Assembly: GCF_001814775.1 (NCBI RefSeq)
Contig: NZ_KV817781.1
Span: 15,026-72,638, forward strand
Source: Streptococcus sp. HMSC067H01
GTDB taxonomy: Bacteria; Bacillota; Bacilli; Lactobacillales; Streptococcaceae
DNA: 57,613 nt
Reading direction: 5' to 3'
Shown: positions 47,596-57,582 of the stretch, one piece after another
Layout: the number at the start of each line of letters is the position of its first letter
How positions within the stretch are numbered: position 1 is the first letter of the stretch
Program-made: the position numbers and the translations under genes
Notes under the pieces: model-generated
What the model saw: only the letters and a program-made list of their open reading frames with translations
The model's database searches: none
Told to the model about the DNA's origin: nothing

Positions 47596-47858
47596 AAGAG
47601 TTTCTGCTCCTGGTAGTCTCTAGACCGCTTGAGAATATCTGAAAAAGTCGCAACTATCGGCTCCTGATACTGCTTATCCTCTACCCGATTTCTTACTTTC
47701 TCAAATATTATTCCCTCTCTTTTACTATCAAAGACTGGCTTTCCTGACGTTTTTTTAAAGGTCGCCACCTGATCTACTAAGGTCATACGTTTTTCTAAAA
47801 GGCCAACTAATTCTTGGTCAACTTGATCTATCTGTTGACGAATAACTTCCAAATCCAT
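47592..47858 (-). CDS. Chorismate mutase, AroQ type
   Basis: An 88-residue all-helical chorismate mutase converting chorismate to prephenate for phenylalanine and tyrosine synthesis. The first helix DLEVIRQQIDQVDQELVGLLEKRMTL contains the AroQ-type arginine and the IDxID-like pattern; VATFKK and SKREGIIFEKV carry the conserved Lys and Arg/Glu, and Q78-like residues follow in SDILKRSRDYQ. It is a stand-alone enzyme without a prephenate domain. Ribosome site AAAGGAGA. It heads the unit with the two crcB genes, with no obvious metabolic link. Confidence 0.9.
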   Translation of the reverse strand: MDLEVIRQQIDQVDQELVGLLEKRMTLVDQVATFKKTSGKPVFDSKREGIIFEKVRNRVEDKQYQEPIVATFSDILKRSRDYQEQKLL

Positions 47859-47979
47859 CTCGTCTCCTTTTTTCTTTCATGGTTTTATACAAAAGTCTTC
47901 TTCAAAGTGGCTCAAAAAAGAAACTGCTAAGAAACGAAAAAGACTGCACCAACCTTGTTTAGTCAGCACAGTCAGATCT

Positions 47980-48423
47980 TTACCCTACTTTAGCAGCTAA
48001 CTCTTCTGCGAATTGCTCTAAGCGTTCAATATCTTCTTCTTCTGCAGAAAGATCTACTTTGACAGATTCTGAACCCTTTTCAGCTCCTGTAGAAGCAAAT
48101 ACATGATCAAAATCATCAACAGCCTTACAGAATTCATCGTAGAAAGTATCACCTGAACCGACCACTCCGTAGATTTTGCCATTCAAGTTGAGATCTGCAA
48201 GGTCTTCATAGAAGTCCATCATCTCATCAGGTAATTCTCCATCTCCGTAGGTATAGGTTGCTACAATTACGATATCTGCTTCTAGGAAGTCTGAAGCGTC
48301 AACAGTTGTACACTCGTCCACATCGACATCCAATCCCAAGTCACGTAATTTATCTGCTACAATATCTGCAATTTCTTCGGTATTACCGGTCATACTGGCA
48401 AATACAATTTTTGCTAATGCCAT
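47980..48423 (-). CDS. fld: Flavodoxin
   Basis: A 147-residue FMN-binding electron carrier. The phosphate loop SMTGNTEEIAD lies at 10-20; the isoalloxazine loops are TYTYGDGELPDEM near 57-69 and VVGSGDTFYDEFCKAVDDF near 88-106. It is acidic throughout, as usual. GAGGAGG precedes the ATG and a TATAAT box lies at 48456-48451. The gene is divergent from pde2 and upstream of the chorismate mutase gene. Its redox partner is not encoded here. Confidence 0.94.
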   Translation of the reverse strand: MALAKIVFASMTGNTEEIADIVADKLRDLGLDVDVDECTTVDASDFLEADIVIVATYTYGDGELPDEMMDFYEDLADLNLNGKIYGVVGSGDTFYDEFCKAVDDFDHVFASTGAEKGSESVKVDLSAEEEDIERLEQFAEELAAKVG

Positions 48424-48450
48424 ATCGTCCTCCTCAATTTATCTTTCTCC

Positions 48451-48500
48451 ATTATATCACATCTTTTTCATTTTAAAAATAAAAACTCTTGTGCTACAAT
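48451..48500. promoter_or_regulatory. Divergent promoter region of flavodoxin and pde2
   Basis: A minus-strand TATAAT (48456-48451) faces flavodoxin, and a plus-strand TACAAT preceded by TGC (48495-48500) faces pde2. Both are close to 30 nt from their start codons. Confidence 0.55.
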
Positions 48501-48526
48501 GAAATGAGAAAGAATTGAGGTTATTT

Positions 48527-49462
48527 ATGGAGATTTGCCACCAAATTTTAGAAAAAATTAAAGAATACGATACCATTATCATTCACCGTCATATGAAACC
48601 AGACCCTGATGCCTTGGGAAGTCAGGTCGGACTGAAGGCTCTCTTGGAACATCATTTCCCAGAGAAAAATATCAAGGTAGTCGGTTATGATGAACCAACT
48701 CTAACATGGCTTGCAAAGATGGATCAGGTTGCAGATAGTGACTACCACGGTGCTCTTGCAATTATCTGTGATACTGCCAATACGGCTCGTATTGATGACA
48801 AGAGTTACCAACAGGCTGAAACTGTTATCAAGATTGACCACCATCCAAATGACGAAGTTTATGGGGACTTGGTCTGGGTGGATACTAATTCAAGTAGTGC
48901 TAGTGAGATGATTGCCCTCTTTGCAGAAGAAACAAAGCTTGAGCTTTCGGATTATGCTGCTAAACTGTTGTGTGCGGGTATTATTGGTGATACTGGTCGT
49001 TTCTTATATCCTTCTACTTCTAGTCGTACTCTTCGAATCGCAAGCCATCTACGCGAACATAATTTTGACTATGCTGAATTAACTCGTAAGATGGACACGA
49101 TTAGTTTCAAAATTGCCAAACTACAAGGTTATGTCTATGATCACCTAGAAGTCGATGAAAATGGAGTTGCCCGTGTGATTCTAAGCCAAGAACTTCTCCA
49201 GTCTTACCAAATAACTGATTCTGAAACAGCTGCTATTGTCGGAGCTCCAGGTCGTATTGATACTGTTAACCTTTGGGGAATATTTGTGGAACAAGCAGAT
49301 GGCCACTATCGCGTTCGTCTTCGTAGTAAATTTGTCCCAATCAATGGTGTTGCAAAAGAACATGATGGCGGTGGCCATCCCCTTGCAAGTGGTGCTAACT
49401 CCTATAGCCTAGAGGAAAATGAAGTCATCTACCAAAAATTAAAAAACTTACTGAAAAAATAG
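48527..49462 (+). CDS. pde2: DHH-DHHA1 phosphodiesterase (NrnA/Pde2 type)
   Basis: A 311-residue manganese-dependent phosphodiesterase. ATG at 48527 (MEICHQILEKIKEYDTIII) is supported by TTGAGGTT upstream. The DHH domain has HRHMKPDPDALGSQ (20-33), ICDTANTAR (about 80-88) and DHHPND (104-109); the DHHA1 domain closes with GGGHPLASGA near 283-292. Family members cleave pApA and short oligoribonucleotides; in pneumococcus the orthologue Pde2 finishes degradation of the second messenger c-di-AMP. It has its own promoter and is followed by rpmE2. Confidence 0.92.
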   Translation: MEICHQILEKIKEYDTIIIHRHMKPDPDALGSQVGLKALLEHHFPEKNIKVVGYDEPTLTWLAKMDQVADSDYHGALAIICDTANTARIDDKSYQQAETVIKIDHHPNDEVYGDLVWVDTNSSSASEMIALFAEETKLELSDYAAKLLCAGIIGDTGRFLYPSTSSRTLRIASHLREHNFDYAELTRKMDTISFKIAKLQGYVYDHLEVDENGVARVILSQELLQSYQITDSETAAIVGAPGRIDTVNLWGIFVEQADGHYRVRLRSKFVPINGVAKEHDGGGHPLASGANSYSLEENEVIYQKLKNLLKK

Positions 49463-49558
49463 ATAAAAAGCTTGCCAAACTTATCAGAATCTGATAGACT
49501 AGTATGGTAACAATCTATGGCTCGCAAAGAGACCATGGCAGAAAGGAAATATTGCAAA

Positions 49559-49801
49559 ATGAAAAAAGATATCCATCCAGAATATCGCCCAGTTGTCTTC
49601 ATGGACACAACTACTGGTTACCAATTCCTTAGCGGTTCAACAAAACGCTCTAACGAAACTGTTGAGTTCGAAGGCGAAACTTACCCATTGATCCGTGTGG
49701 AAATTTCATCAGACTCACACCCATTCTACACTGGACGTCAAAAGTTCACTCAAGCAGATGGACGCGTGGATCGTTTCAACAAAAAATACGGTCTCAAATA
49801 A
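49559..49801 (+). CDS. rpmE2: 50S ribosomal protein bL31, type B
   Basis: An 80-residue ribosomal protein of the zinc-free B type: it lacks the CxxC pairs of type A and has the typical [20 protein letters not shown] start and [13 protein letters not shown] end. ATG at 49559 is chosen for this terminus; a GAAAGGAA ribosome site lies about 10 nt upstream. The frame is open 14 codons further but without family similarity. The B type is often the zinc-limitation paralogue; in streptococci it is usually the only bL31. Confidence 0.95.
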
Positions 49802-49806
49802 TCATA

Positions 49807-49832
49807 AAAAGAACAGTTCCGACTGTTCTTTT
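49807..49832 (+). terminator. rpmE2 terminator
   Basis: AAAGAACAGT / ACTGTTCTTT with a TCCG loop and seven T residues, between convergent rpmE2 and the YbjQ-like gene. Confidence 0.88.
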
Positions 49833-49845
49833 TTTGTTCCTAAAA

Positions 49846-50172
49846 TTAAGATTCAACCACCACTGCTGTTCCACTACAGGTGACCATCAGCATACCATTT
49901 TCAGCACCTAAAGTTTCATAGTCCATTTTTACGCCTATAATAGCATTTGCTCCACGTTCACTTGCACGCTCCATCATTTCCGCTAGAGCTTCTTCCCTAG
50001 CTTGAGTCAATTCACCTTCATAACTACTAGCACGACCACCAAAAACATTACGGAAGCCAGCAGCCATATCTTTGAGCATATTAACGCCAGCAACCACTTC
50101 ACCAAAGACAATTCCTTTGTAGGCTAGGATTTTCTTTCCTTCAATTCCCGTAGTTGAAATAATCATATTCAT
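49846..50172 (-). CDS. YbjQ/UPF0145 family protein
   Basis: A 108-residue protein with the UPF0145/YbjQ pattern: starts [13 protein letters not shown], continues [23 protein letters not shown], then [23 protein letters not shown], and ends [13 protein letters not shown]...[10 protein letters not shown]. Family members form pentameric beta-rich rings described as heavy-metal-binding-like, with no settled function. Ribosome site GGAGGAA. It is monocistronic. Confidence 0.88.
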   Translation of the reverse strand: MNMIISTTGIEGKKILAYKGIVFGEVVAGVNMLKDMAAGFRNVFGGRASSYEGELTQAREEALAEMMERASERGANAIIGVKMDYETLGAENGMLMVTCSGTAVVVES

Positions 50173-50241
50173 TTCCTCCTTACTTCTTTGACAAGATTCT
50201 ATTCCCTTTCATTACTTTTGTCAAGAAATTCTATAAGGGGC

Positions 50242-50427
50242 TCAGAAGCTCTGCTCACCATCCTTGTCTGCTTTCCGTTTAGTACCAACTGTACTGATAA
50301 AGACTTGAATGTTTCCTTTGCGAACCTAGCTCTGGATAGCTTTCTCAGCTTCATCAATCTTACCAATGGGTATAGCTTGGAATTCATGACTGGCAAAGAA
50401 GAGGCTGTTCTGCCCTCCGCTATACAT
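50242..50427 (-). pseudogene. Small interrupted reading frame of unknown origin
   Basis: From ATG at 50427 the frame reads MYSGGQNSLFFASHEFQAI and continues PIGKIDEAEKAIQS to an amber stop at 50328-50326, then resumes in the same frame with VRKGNIQVFISTVGTKRKA up to TGA at 50242. The composition on both sides of the amber looks protein-like. No family is recognised, and it could be a decayed gene end or chance. Confidence 0.35.
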
Positions 50428-50475
50428 AAAAAAGCCTGTCACACAAGCTCAAATGCTTGATAAGACGGGCTTTTT
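50428..50475 (-). terminator. hup terminator
   Basis: On the minus strand AAAAAGCCcGTC and CAAGC pair with GCTTG and GACaGGCTTTTTT in a long interrupted stem. It starts about 10 nt after the hup stop. Confidence 0.8.
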
Positions 50476-50484
50476 CGAAATTTA

Positions 50485-50760
50485 TTATTTAACAGCGTCT
50501 TTAAGAGCTTTACCAGCTTTGAATGCTGGAACTTTTGAAGCTGCGATTGTAATTTCTTTACCAGTTTGTGGGTTGCGACCTTTACGTGCTGCACGCTCAC
50601 GAACTTCGAAATTACCAAAACCGATCAATTGAACTTTTTCACCAGCTGCAAGGTAATCAGCTACTGCTGCGAATACAGCGTCTACTGCTGCTGCTGAATC
50701 TTTCTTAGTCAATTCTGTAGCTTCTGCTACTTTAGCGATCAAATCTTGTTTGTTTGCCAT
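50485..50760 (-). CDS. hup: HU family DNA-binding protein
   Basis: A 91-residue nucleoid protein that bends and compacts DNA. It has the HU pattern [22 protein letters not shown] at the start, [24 protein letters not shown] (the beta-arm with the intercalating Pro region) and the [15 protein letters not shown] end. Streptococci usually have one HU, essential in several species. GAGGAAT precedes the ATG. Codon use is strongly biased, as for other highly expressed genes. Confidence 0.97.
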   Translation of the reverse strand: MANKQDLIAKVAEATELTKKDSAAAVDAVFAAVADYLAAGEKVQLIGFGNFEVRERAARKGRNPQTGKEITIAASKVPAFKAGKALKDAVK

Positions 50761-50800
50761 GTTAATAATTCCTCCAAATAATTTCTAATTAACAATTACA

Positions 50801-50829
50801 ATCATATCCTAAAATCTCTTATAGGTCAA
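50801..50829 (-). promoter_or_regulatory. hup promoter
   Basis: TTGACC (50829-50824), 17-nt spacer and TATGAT (50806-50801) on the minus strand, with a 40-nt leader. Confidence 0.75.
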
Positions 50830-50866
50830 GTCAAAAACGCTATTTCTTGCGATTTTCTTTATTTTT

Positions 50867-51703
50867 TTAGGAATCATATCTTATCAAAATAGCCCAAGCA
50901 TTTTCACCTGTGTGAGTTTGAATAATTGAACCTGTTTCTAAGACAGAGATTGGTTTTTCAACATAGGCTTGTAGGACTTCTTTCATCTCTTTAGCCCAGT
51001 CATTAGTGCCTGAATAAGAAATTCCAATTTCTGCAACAGAACGTTCTGATAATTTTGAAGCTAGCTCATCCAACCATTTTTTAAAGGTCTTGGAACCACG
51101 TCCTTTCACGATAGGTTGCAACTCGTCATCCTTCATCTGCATGACTACTCGGATATTTAATAGAGAGCTTAAAAGACCTGTAACTCGGCCAATACGACCA
51201 CCTTTAACAAGATTTTCCAAGGTAGAAACACCAATGAAGAGCTCTGTATTTTTCTTGACTTCTTCTACATGCGCCAAGATTGTTTCTAAATCTTTCCCTT
51301 CTTGAGCTAATTTGGCTGCTTCAACAACTTGAAACTTGAGAGCTTGGTCTGTAAAAGAACTATCTACTACAGTTACTTTAGCAGTCGATAGGCTGGCTCC
51401 CTGACGAGCTGCTTCTACAGTGCCAGATAAGGCATGCGACATATGAATGGCTAAAATCTGACTACCATCCTTACTCAACTCTTCAAAAATCTCAGCAAAA
51501 AGTCCCACTGGAGGTTGACTCGTTTTAGGGAGATTTTTACTCTCTTTCATCAAACGAAGGAACTCCCCTTCTTCAAGATCAGCATCCGAATAAAGAACAC
51601 TATCAATCATTACAGAGAGAGGAACAACGGTAATATTTAATGCTTTGACCACTTCTGGTTCAATGGTAACTGACGAATCCGTTACAATTTTTACTTGTGT
51701 CAT
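50867..51703 (-). CDS. DegV family fatty acid-binding protein
   Basis: A 278-residue DegV-fold protein. Characteristic segments are [15 protein letters not shown] at the start, [15 protein letters not shown] near 66-80, [19 protein letters not shown] near 88-106 with the ligand-contacting Ser, [15 protein letters not shown], and [17 protein letters not shown] near 172-188. DegV/FakB-type proteins hold fatty acids for the FakA kinase; this one lies without fakA, so its exact ligand is open. A TATAAT -10 box lies about 70 nt upstream. Confidence 0.9.
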   Translation of the reverse strand: MTQVKIVTDSSVTIEPEVVKALNITVVPLSVMIDSVLYSDADLEEGEFLRLMKESKNLPKTSQPPVGLFAEIFEELSKDGSQILAIHMSHALSGTVEAARQGASLSTAKVTVVDSSFTDQALKFQVVEAAKLAQEGKDLETILAHVEEVKKNTELFIGVSTLENLVKGGRIGRVTGLLSSLLNIRVVMQMKDDELQPIVKGRGSKTFKKWLDELASKLSERSVAEIGISYSGTNDWAKEMKEVLQAYVEKPISVLETGSIIQTHTGENAWAILIRYDS

Positions 51704-51856
51704 AATTCAAATCTTTCTATGTCTCACCGATAAAGCGAGTTTTTCAATTTAACTATATCAATTATATCAAAAAAATGCTAAAAATTCATACTGTATCCTT
51801 TGAATTTCGTAACCTAATTTCAGTAATTTTCTTCGTATTATAGATGAATATAAAAA

Positions 51857-51878
51857 TAGCCGCCTAGTAAGACGACTA
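51857..51878 (-). terminator. Terminator of the AI-2E transporter-TPR pair
   Basis: On the minus strand TAGTCGTC / GGCGGCTA (with G-U pairs) is followed by TTTTTAT, 9 nt after the TPR gene stop. Confidence 0.6.
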
Positions 51879-51886
51879 CTTTAACA

Positions 51887-53125
51887 TTACAATAAACGTT
51901 CATACAAATCCTGCATCTGTATATCATCAGGAACCAGGTTGAGATAACTTTGAATCTGGACTTTAGCTTCTTCGAATTTCCCAAGTTCACGCAAGAGGTA
52001 AATATATAGCTCCAAAAACTCTGGATTTTCCTTTAATTCTGGAAGCAATTCCTGATAAGATTCAAATGCTGCATCCAAATCTTCAGTTTCTTGATAGCTC
52101 CTTGCGATCATCCATTTAGTTAAGAGATTTTCTGGCTCATAAACTTCTAAGGCTAGAATATCCTCATAACGTTCCTGTTCTTGATACATAGTTGCTAGAC
52201 GCAATAAGATTTCCTCTTGGTCCTCTGCATCTTCTTGGGCTTGAAGAAGGTAAGCTTCTGCTTGTTCAGGTTGATGTAATTCGTAAGATAATTGTGAGGC
52301 AAGGAGTAGCAAACGTGTCTCGAAAGGATTTTTTTCCAAACCTTGTTGAGCTATCTGTAAGGCTTGCTCAGTTTGATGTTCCTTATGTAGAGCCTGGCTA
52401 TAGCCATATTCATAACCTTCAAAATCTGGAGAAATAGTATCCAACTGTTTAAAATATAAGACAGCTTTTTGATATTCCTCTTGGTCAAAGTAAAGACTCG
52501 CTAATTCAAAAGCAGTTTGATCTTCATACTCTAACTCCAAAGCTTTTTCTAAAAATTCAATTGCAGATTCAAACTTTCCAAGACGAGCGTAGGCAGTTCC
52601 AATTCGCTGATAGGTTGAAATCCCAGTTTGTTCATATAGCTCGCGATTATCTAGTTGTGCATAGCCCTTAATCGCTTCTAAATCATTTCCTAGCTCACTA
52701 TCTAATTCAGCTAGACCAAATATTAGGAGAGGATCATCAGAGTAGCTACGCGCCTCTAGGAGCTTCTCACGAGCTACATCCGTCAAGCCTTCCATTTGGT
52801 AGAAATCTGCCTTCAAAACAAGTGCAGATACATACCAATCGCTGTTAGGTTGAATTTCTTCCAGATAAGCAAATGCTTCTTCTATTTGACCATCTTCACT
52901 AGCAATAGTTGCTAGATTGAGATTTACCTCTGGAAATACTGGAGCAAGTTTTTCGTAGATTTGACGAGCTTGAGGATAAAATCCAATACCTTCTAGATAA
53001 TATGCGAGCTCTAGCAGTAGGTCATCGGGGTCTTCTACAAGTGCTTTTTGGAAATAATGTTCAGCCCTTGTTAAATCCTGCTGATTTAAGGCCTCAAGCA
53101 TTTCTTGACTATTGTTCACCTTCAA
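51887..53125 (-). CDS. Tetratricopeptide repeat protein
   Basis: A 412-residue acidic, all-helical protein made of about ten TPR-type helix pairs, with recurrent patterns such as RAEHYFQKALVEDPDD, SAIEFLEKALELEYEDQTAFELASLYFDQEEYQKAVLYF and KFEEAKVQIQSYLNLVPDD. No signal peptide or enzymatic domain. Such proteins usually act as scaffolds. Its start overlaps the end of the AI-2E transporter gene by 17 nt, so the two are translated together, hinting at a shared process at the membrane. Confidence 0.88.
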   Translation of the reverse strand: MKVNNSQEMLEALNQQDLTRAEHYFQKALVEDPDDLLLELAYYLEGIGFYPQARQIYEKLAPVFPEVNLNLATIASEDGQIEEAFAYLEEIQPNSDWYVSALVLKADFYQMEGLTDVAREKLLEARSYSDDPLLIFGLAELDSELGNDLEAIKGYAQLDNRELYEQTGISTYQRIGTAYARLGKFESAIEFLEKALELEYEDQTAFELASLYFDQEEYQKAVLYFKQLDTISPDFEGYEYGYSQALHKEHQTEQALQIAQQGLEKNPFETRLLLLASQLSYELHQPEQAEAYLLQAQEDAEDQEEILLRLATMYQEQERYEDILALEVYEPENLLTKWMIARSYQETEDLDAAFESYQELLPELKENPEFLELYIYLLRELGKFEEAKVQIQSYLNLVPDDIQMQDLYERLL

Positions 53126-54272
53126 CCTCCTCTTCTAGCTCATAGAGACCACTGACAGTTTTATACCATTCAAAAATCGCAGAAATAACAACCTTGGCTG
53201 AAGCATAGACAGGAATTCCCAACAATACTCCCCAAATACCAAACATAGAGCCAGATGTTAACAAAACAAATAGAATGGTAATTGGATGAATATTAAGCTG
53301 GCTACCTAAAATCAGTGGCGAAACAAAACGACCTTCAATGGTTTGCTCAACGATAAAGACGATGATAACCTTTAAGAGCATGACAGGTCCAGCAATCAAA
53401 CCTAAGACTAGGGCTGGAATCATGGCAAGGAAACTTCCAAGGTAAGGAACGAGATTTAAAACACCCGCAGTAATTCCAAGTGTCACCGCATATCTTAAGC
53501 CAATGATCTTGAACAAGATAATAAACATGATAGCCACGATAACGGCTACAGTAATTTGACCTCGAACATAATTAGCAAGTTGCTGATTGACATCTGAAAG
53601 AACCTTACCAACTGGTTCTCTCAATTTATTTGGTAAGAATTGAGTGATATGATCTCTTAAACCTTTTCCATCTCTTAGGAGATAAAAGAGCATAAACGGC
53701 ATGATAATTAGAGCGACGATGACTTGTGACGTTCCGCTAATAAGAGCACTCACCCAGTTCACAGCTTTTGATGAAATATTACTTGCCCAGGCAGTTGCTT
53801 GTGTTGAAAAATTAGCAAGAACCTGTTCCAGTTGGGGTCTGAAATCATCTGGTAAACGCTTGGTTACAAGGTCATTAATAACTCTGTCAGCATCTTCGAG
53901 ATAACTTGGTACATTTTGCGCAAAAACAATTACTTGACGTTGAAGATTTGGAATTGCCACGGCTAGTCCAACAATCAAGAGAATAGCAATCACAACGAAG
54001 ATCATACTAATAGCAAGGACACGGTTTACCTTGTATCGTTCAAGCAAATCAACAATAGGATTTAAAAGATAGAAAAGTAAGCCCGATAAAATAACTGGCA
54101 GCATAACGACCGATAGAAAATCCACAACAGGGATAAATAAAAAGCTGATTTTACTGAGAATAAAAATATTGAGTCCCAATAGCAAGGCTACTAGGAAAAA
54201 AGTGACGGCTTTATTATCTAAAAACCACTTAAAAAACCAAGATAGATTAAACTGTTTCTCTTTTTGTTCCAT
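53109..54272 (-). CDS. AI-2E family transporter (PerM-like)
   Basis: A 387-residue polytopic membrane protein. Seven or eight hydrophobic segments surround a central soluble helical part (about 115-165, VPSYLEDADRVINDLVTKRLPDD). The C-terminal region PYLGSFLAMIPALVLGLI, FVIVEQTIEGRFVSPLILG and HPITILFVLLTSGSMFGIWGVLLGIPVYA is the diagnostic AI-2E/PerM block. The family name derives from a proposed AI-2 exporter, but several members are sodium/proton antiporters, so substrate is uncertain. Confidence 0.9.
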   Translation of the reverse strand: MEQKEKQFNLSWFFKWFLDNKAVTFFLVALLLGLNIFILSKISFLFIPVVDFLSVVMLPVILSGLLFYLLNPIVDLLERYKVNRVLAISMIFVVIAILLIVGLAVAIPNLQRQVIVFAQNVPSYLEDADRVINDLVTKRLPDDFRPQLEQVLANFSTQATAWASNISSKAVNWVSALISGTSQVIVALIIMPFMLFYLLRDGKGLRDHITQFLPNKLREPVGKVLSDVNQQLANYVRGQITVAVIVAIMFIILFKIIGLRYAVTLGITAGVLNLVPYLGSFLAMIPALVLGLIAGPVMLLKVIIVFIVEQTIEGRFVSPLILGSQLNIHPITILFVLLTSGSMFGIWGVLLGIPVYASAKVVISAIFEWYKTVSGLYELEEEVEGEQ

Positions 54273-54447
54273 ATCTACTTCCTTTCTTTTGTCTTTTCAT
54301 TATACCATTTTTACTAAGAATAAACCGTTTTTAAAGCGTTTAAGGAAGATGAGAATATCTCGAAACCATGCTCACGTCTTTTACTACTTTTATACTTAGA
54401 ATTGCTAGACTTCTACCCTCTATTTTTTCAGGTCTCCTAATTTATGA

Positions 54448-54453
54448 TATAAT
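54448..54453 (+). promoter_or_regulatory. Lactonase gene -10 box
   Basis: A consensus TATAAT, 28 nt before the ATG, with a TTTTCA -35-like hexamer 17 nt upstream of it. Confidence 0.5.
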
Positions 54454-54481
54454 AGAAACATCTTTATTTCGAGGTATAGAT

Positions 54482-55495
54482 ATGATTGAAACTATTTATT
54501 TCGGGACCTACACTCGTCGTTTGTCCCAAGGTATTTACCAAGCTGATTTTGATACAGAAACTGGACAATTAGCAAATCTTAAACTGTTTGCTGCTGAGCC
54601 AAGTCCTACCTATCTTGCATTTGATCAAAAAAATCACCTCTATTCAGTAGGTAGTAAAGACGGGCAAGGTGGTATCGCTGCTTATCAGACTGATGGTACT
54701 TTACTAAATCATGTAGTCGAAGAGGGTGCCCCACATTGTTATGTTGCCGTCGATGAGAAACGTGGCCTAGTATATGGTGCTAACTACCACAAGGGACAAG
54801 TTTTAGTCTATAAACGAAAAGAGGATGGCAGTCTTGTATTGACTGACATGGACCAACATAGTGGCCATGGTCCTCATGCAAATCAAACTTCTCCCCACGT
54901 CCACTACACTGATTTGACTCCAGACCAATATTTAGTGACTTGTGATTTGGGTACTGATGAAGTGACTAGCTACCATGTGACAGCAGAGGGTAAGCTAAGT
55001 AAAATCGCGACTTATAACTGTCAAGCTGGTGCAGGTGCTCGCCATCTTGTTTTCCATCATCACTATAAGATTGCCTACCTGATTTGTGAATTAAATAGTA
55101 CAATTGAGGTATTGATTTACGACGGTGTTGGTGAATTTGAACGCATGCAGACCATCTCTACTTTACCACAAGATTATGATGGATTTAATGGTACTGCTGC
55201 TATTCGTTTATCAAAAGATGGAAAATATCTCTACGCATCTAATCGTGGACATGATTCTATTGCGGTATACACTATTCTCGCTGACGGTAGTTTAGAACTA
55301 CTTGAATTTGTCCCTACAAGTGGTAAAACCCCTCGTGACTTTGATTTGACTCCTGATCAAGAATTTCTCATCGCAGTTCATCAAGATTCTGACAATGCAA
55401 CAGTCTTTAAGCGCAACCCAGAAACAGGTCGCCTGGCAGAATTGTCTAATGACTTCCATGTCCCAGAGGCAGTTTGTATCAGTTTTGCTGACTAA
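54482..55495 (+). CDS. Lactonase family protein (6-phosphogluconolactonase, YkgB-like)
   Basis: A 337-residue seven-bladed beta-propeller. ATG at 54482 (MIETIYFGTYTRRLSQGIY) is preceded by CGAGG at good spacing. Family features include FGTYT at the start, HSGHGPHANQTSPHVHYTDLTPD near 123-145, TCDLGTDEV, GAGARHLVFH near 180-190 and YASNRGHDSIAVY near 255-267. The best known relatives hydrolyse 6-phosphogluconolactone in the pentose phosphate route (YbhE/Pgl type); others act as muconate-lactonising enzymes. A BOX element begins within its stop codon. Confidence 0.88.
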   Translation: MIETIYFGTYTRRLSQGIYQADFDTETGQLANLKLFAAEPSPTYLAFDQKNHLYSVGSKDGQGGIAAYQTDGTLLNHVVEEGAPHCYVAVDEKRGLVYGANYHKGQVLVYKRKEDGSLVLTDMDQHSGHGPHANQTSPHVHYTDLTPDQYLVTCDLGTDEVTSYHVTAEGKLSKIATYNCQAGAGARHLVFHHHYKIAYLICELNSTIEVLIYDGVGEFERMQTISTLPQDYDGFNGTAAIRLSKDGKYLYASNRGHDSIAVYTILADGSLELLEFVPTSGKTPRDFDLTPDQEFLIAVHQDSDNATVFKRNPETGRLAELSNDFHVPEAVCISFAD

Positions 55496-55645
55496 TACTC
55501 TTCGAAAATCAAATTCAAACCACGTCAGCTTCGCCTTGGATTATATATGTGACTGACTTCGTCAGTCTTATCTACAACCTCAAAGCAGTGCTTTGAGCAG
55601 CCTGCGGCTAGCTTCCTAGTTTGCTCTTTGATTTTCATTGAGTAT
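55495..55645. repeat. Complete BOX element (boxA-boxB-boxC)
   Basis: A 151-nt element with the BOX order: boxA ATACTCTTCGAAAATC ... CCACGTCAGCTTCGCCTT, boxB GACTTCGTCAGTCTTATCTAC with the CAAAGCAGTGCTTTG hairpin, and boxC CCTGCGGCTAGCTTCCTAGT ... GATTTTCATTGAGTAT. One boxB copy only. The ends are complementary. It lies between the convergent lactonase and atpC genes, overlapping the last base of the lactonase stop. Confidence 0.92.
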
Positions 55646-55648
55646 AAG

Positions 55649-55694
55649 ATAAAATAAAAATGAACTTGTCTAATCAAGTTCATTTTTATTTTAT
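55649..55694 (-). terminator. atp operon terminator
   Basis: A perfect 20-bp stem (ATAAAATAAAAATGAACTTG and its complement) with a 6-nt loop, which includes the atpC stop codon (55693-55691). On the minus strand the 3' arm supplies the T-rich tract. Confidence 0.85.
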
Positions 55695-56110
55695 AATTTA
55701 TTTCCGACATTGATACGGTTAATGGCACGCTGAAGCGCAATCTTAGCACGACGTTCTTGGTCGATAAGATTCTTGTCTTGTGCCTCTTCAATTTCACGCT
55801 CTGCACGAAGTTTAGCACGTTCTGCACGGCTAATATCGATATCACGAGCACGTTCAGCTGAGTCGGCGATGATGGTAATGACATCTTTAGCAATCTCAAT
55901 GATTCCTCCGTTTACTGCAATCCAGTTCACATGAGTATCATCATCGATGCGTTTGACTTTAACTTCATCAACCGCTAAAACCGCAATCATATTTTCATGT
56001 CGTGGCAAGATCCCCATCTCACCATCCAGAGTTCGTACCGATACAAAGCTGGCATGGTGGTCATAGACGAGGCCATCTGGTGTCACGATCTGGACAGTTA
56101 AATGAGCCAT
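55691..56110 (-). CDS. atpC: F0F1 ATP synthase subunit epsilon
   Basis: A 139-residue subunit of the F1 stalk that regulates ATP hydrolysis. The N-terminal beta sandwich starts [23 protein letters not shown], includes [16 protein letters not shown], and the C-terminal two-helix part carries [17 protein letters not shown]. In streptococci the enzyme works mainly as an ATP-driven proton pump for acid tolerance. It follows atpD by 10 nt and is the last gene of the atp operon. Confidence 0.97.
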   Translation of the reverse strand: MAHLTVQIVTPDGLVYDHHASFVSVRTLDGEMGILPRHENMIAVLAVDEVKVKRIDDDTHVNWIAVNGGIIEIAKDVITIIADSAERARDIDISRAERAKLRAEREIEEAQDKNLIDQERRAKIALQRAINRINVGNKL

Positions 56111-56120
56111 AGATCACCTC

Positions 56121-57527
<1,407 letters not shown>

Positions 57528-57582
57528 CTACTTCTCCTATTCTGTATAAGATACTGTCGGTTCCTAGCTCAACTAGGTCCTA

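Larger units (their letters stand above)
50173..50484. other. Gap between the YbjQ-like gene and hup
   Basis: A 312-nt interval that holds the hup terminator and a small broken reading frame (50242-50427). No intact gene or RNA is recognised in it. Confidence 0.55.

Noticed and set aside
47859..47979. Fluoride riboswitch before the crcB unit
   Set aside because: The region contains small complementary patches (GACTG...CAGTC) but none of the conserved crcB-motif sequence could be aligned.
51826..51845. Possible second cin-box (TACGAAGA) upstream of the DegV gene
   Set aside because: It differs from TACGAATA at a conserved position and lies far upstream of a normal TATAAT promoter.
55525..55899. 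124-codon minus-strand frame overlapping the BOX and atpC
   Set aside because: It runs through the BOX repeat and the atpC gene in another frame, and has no recognisable product.
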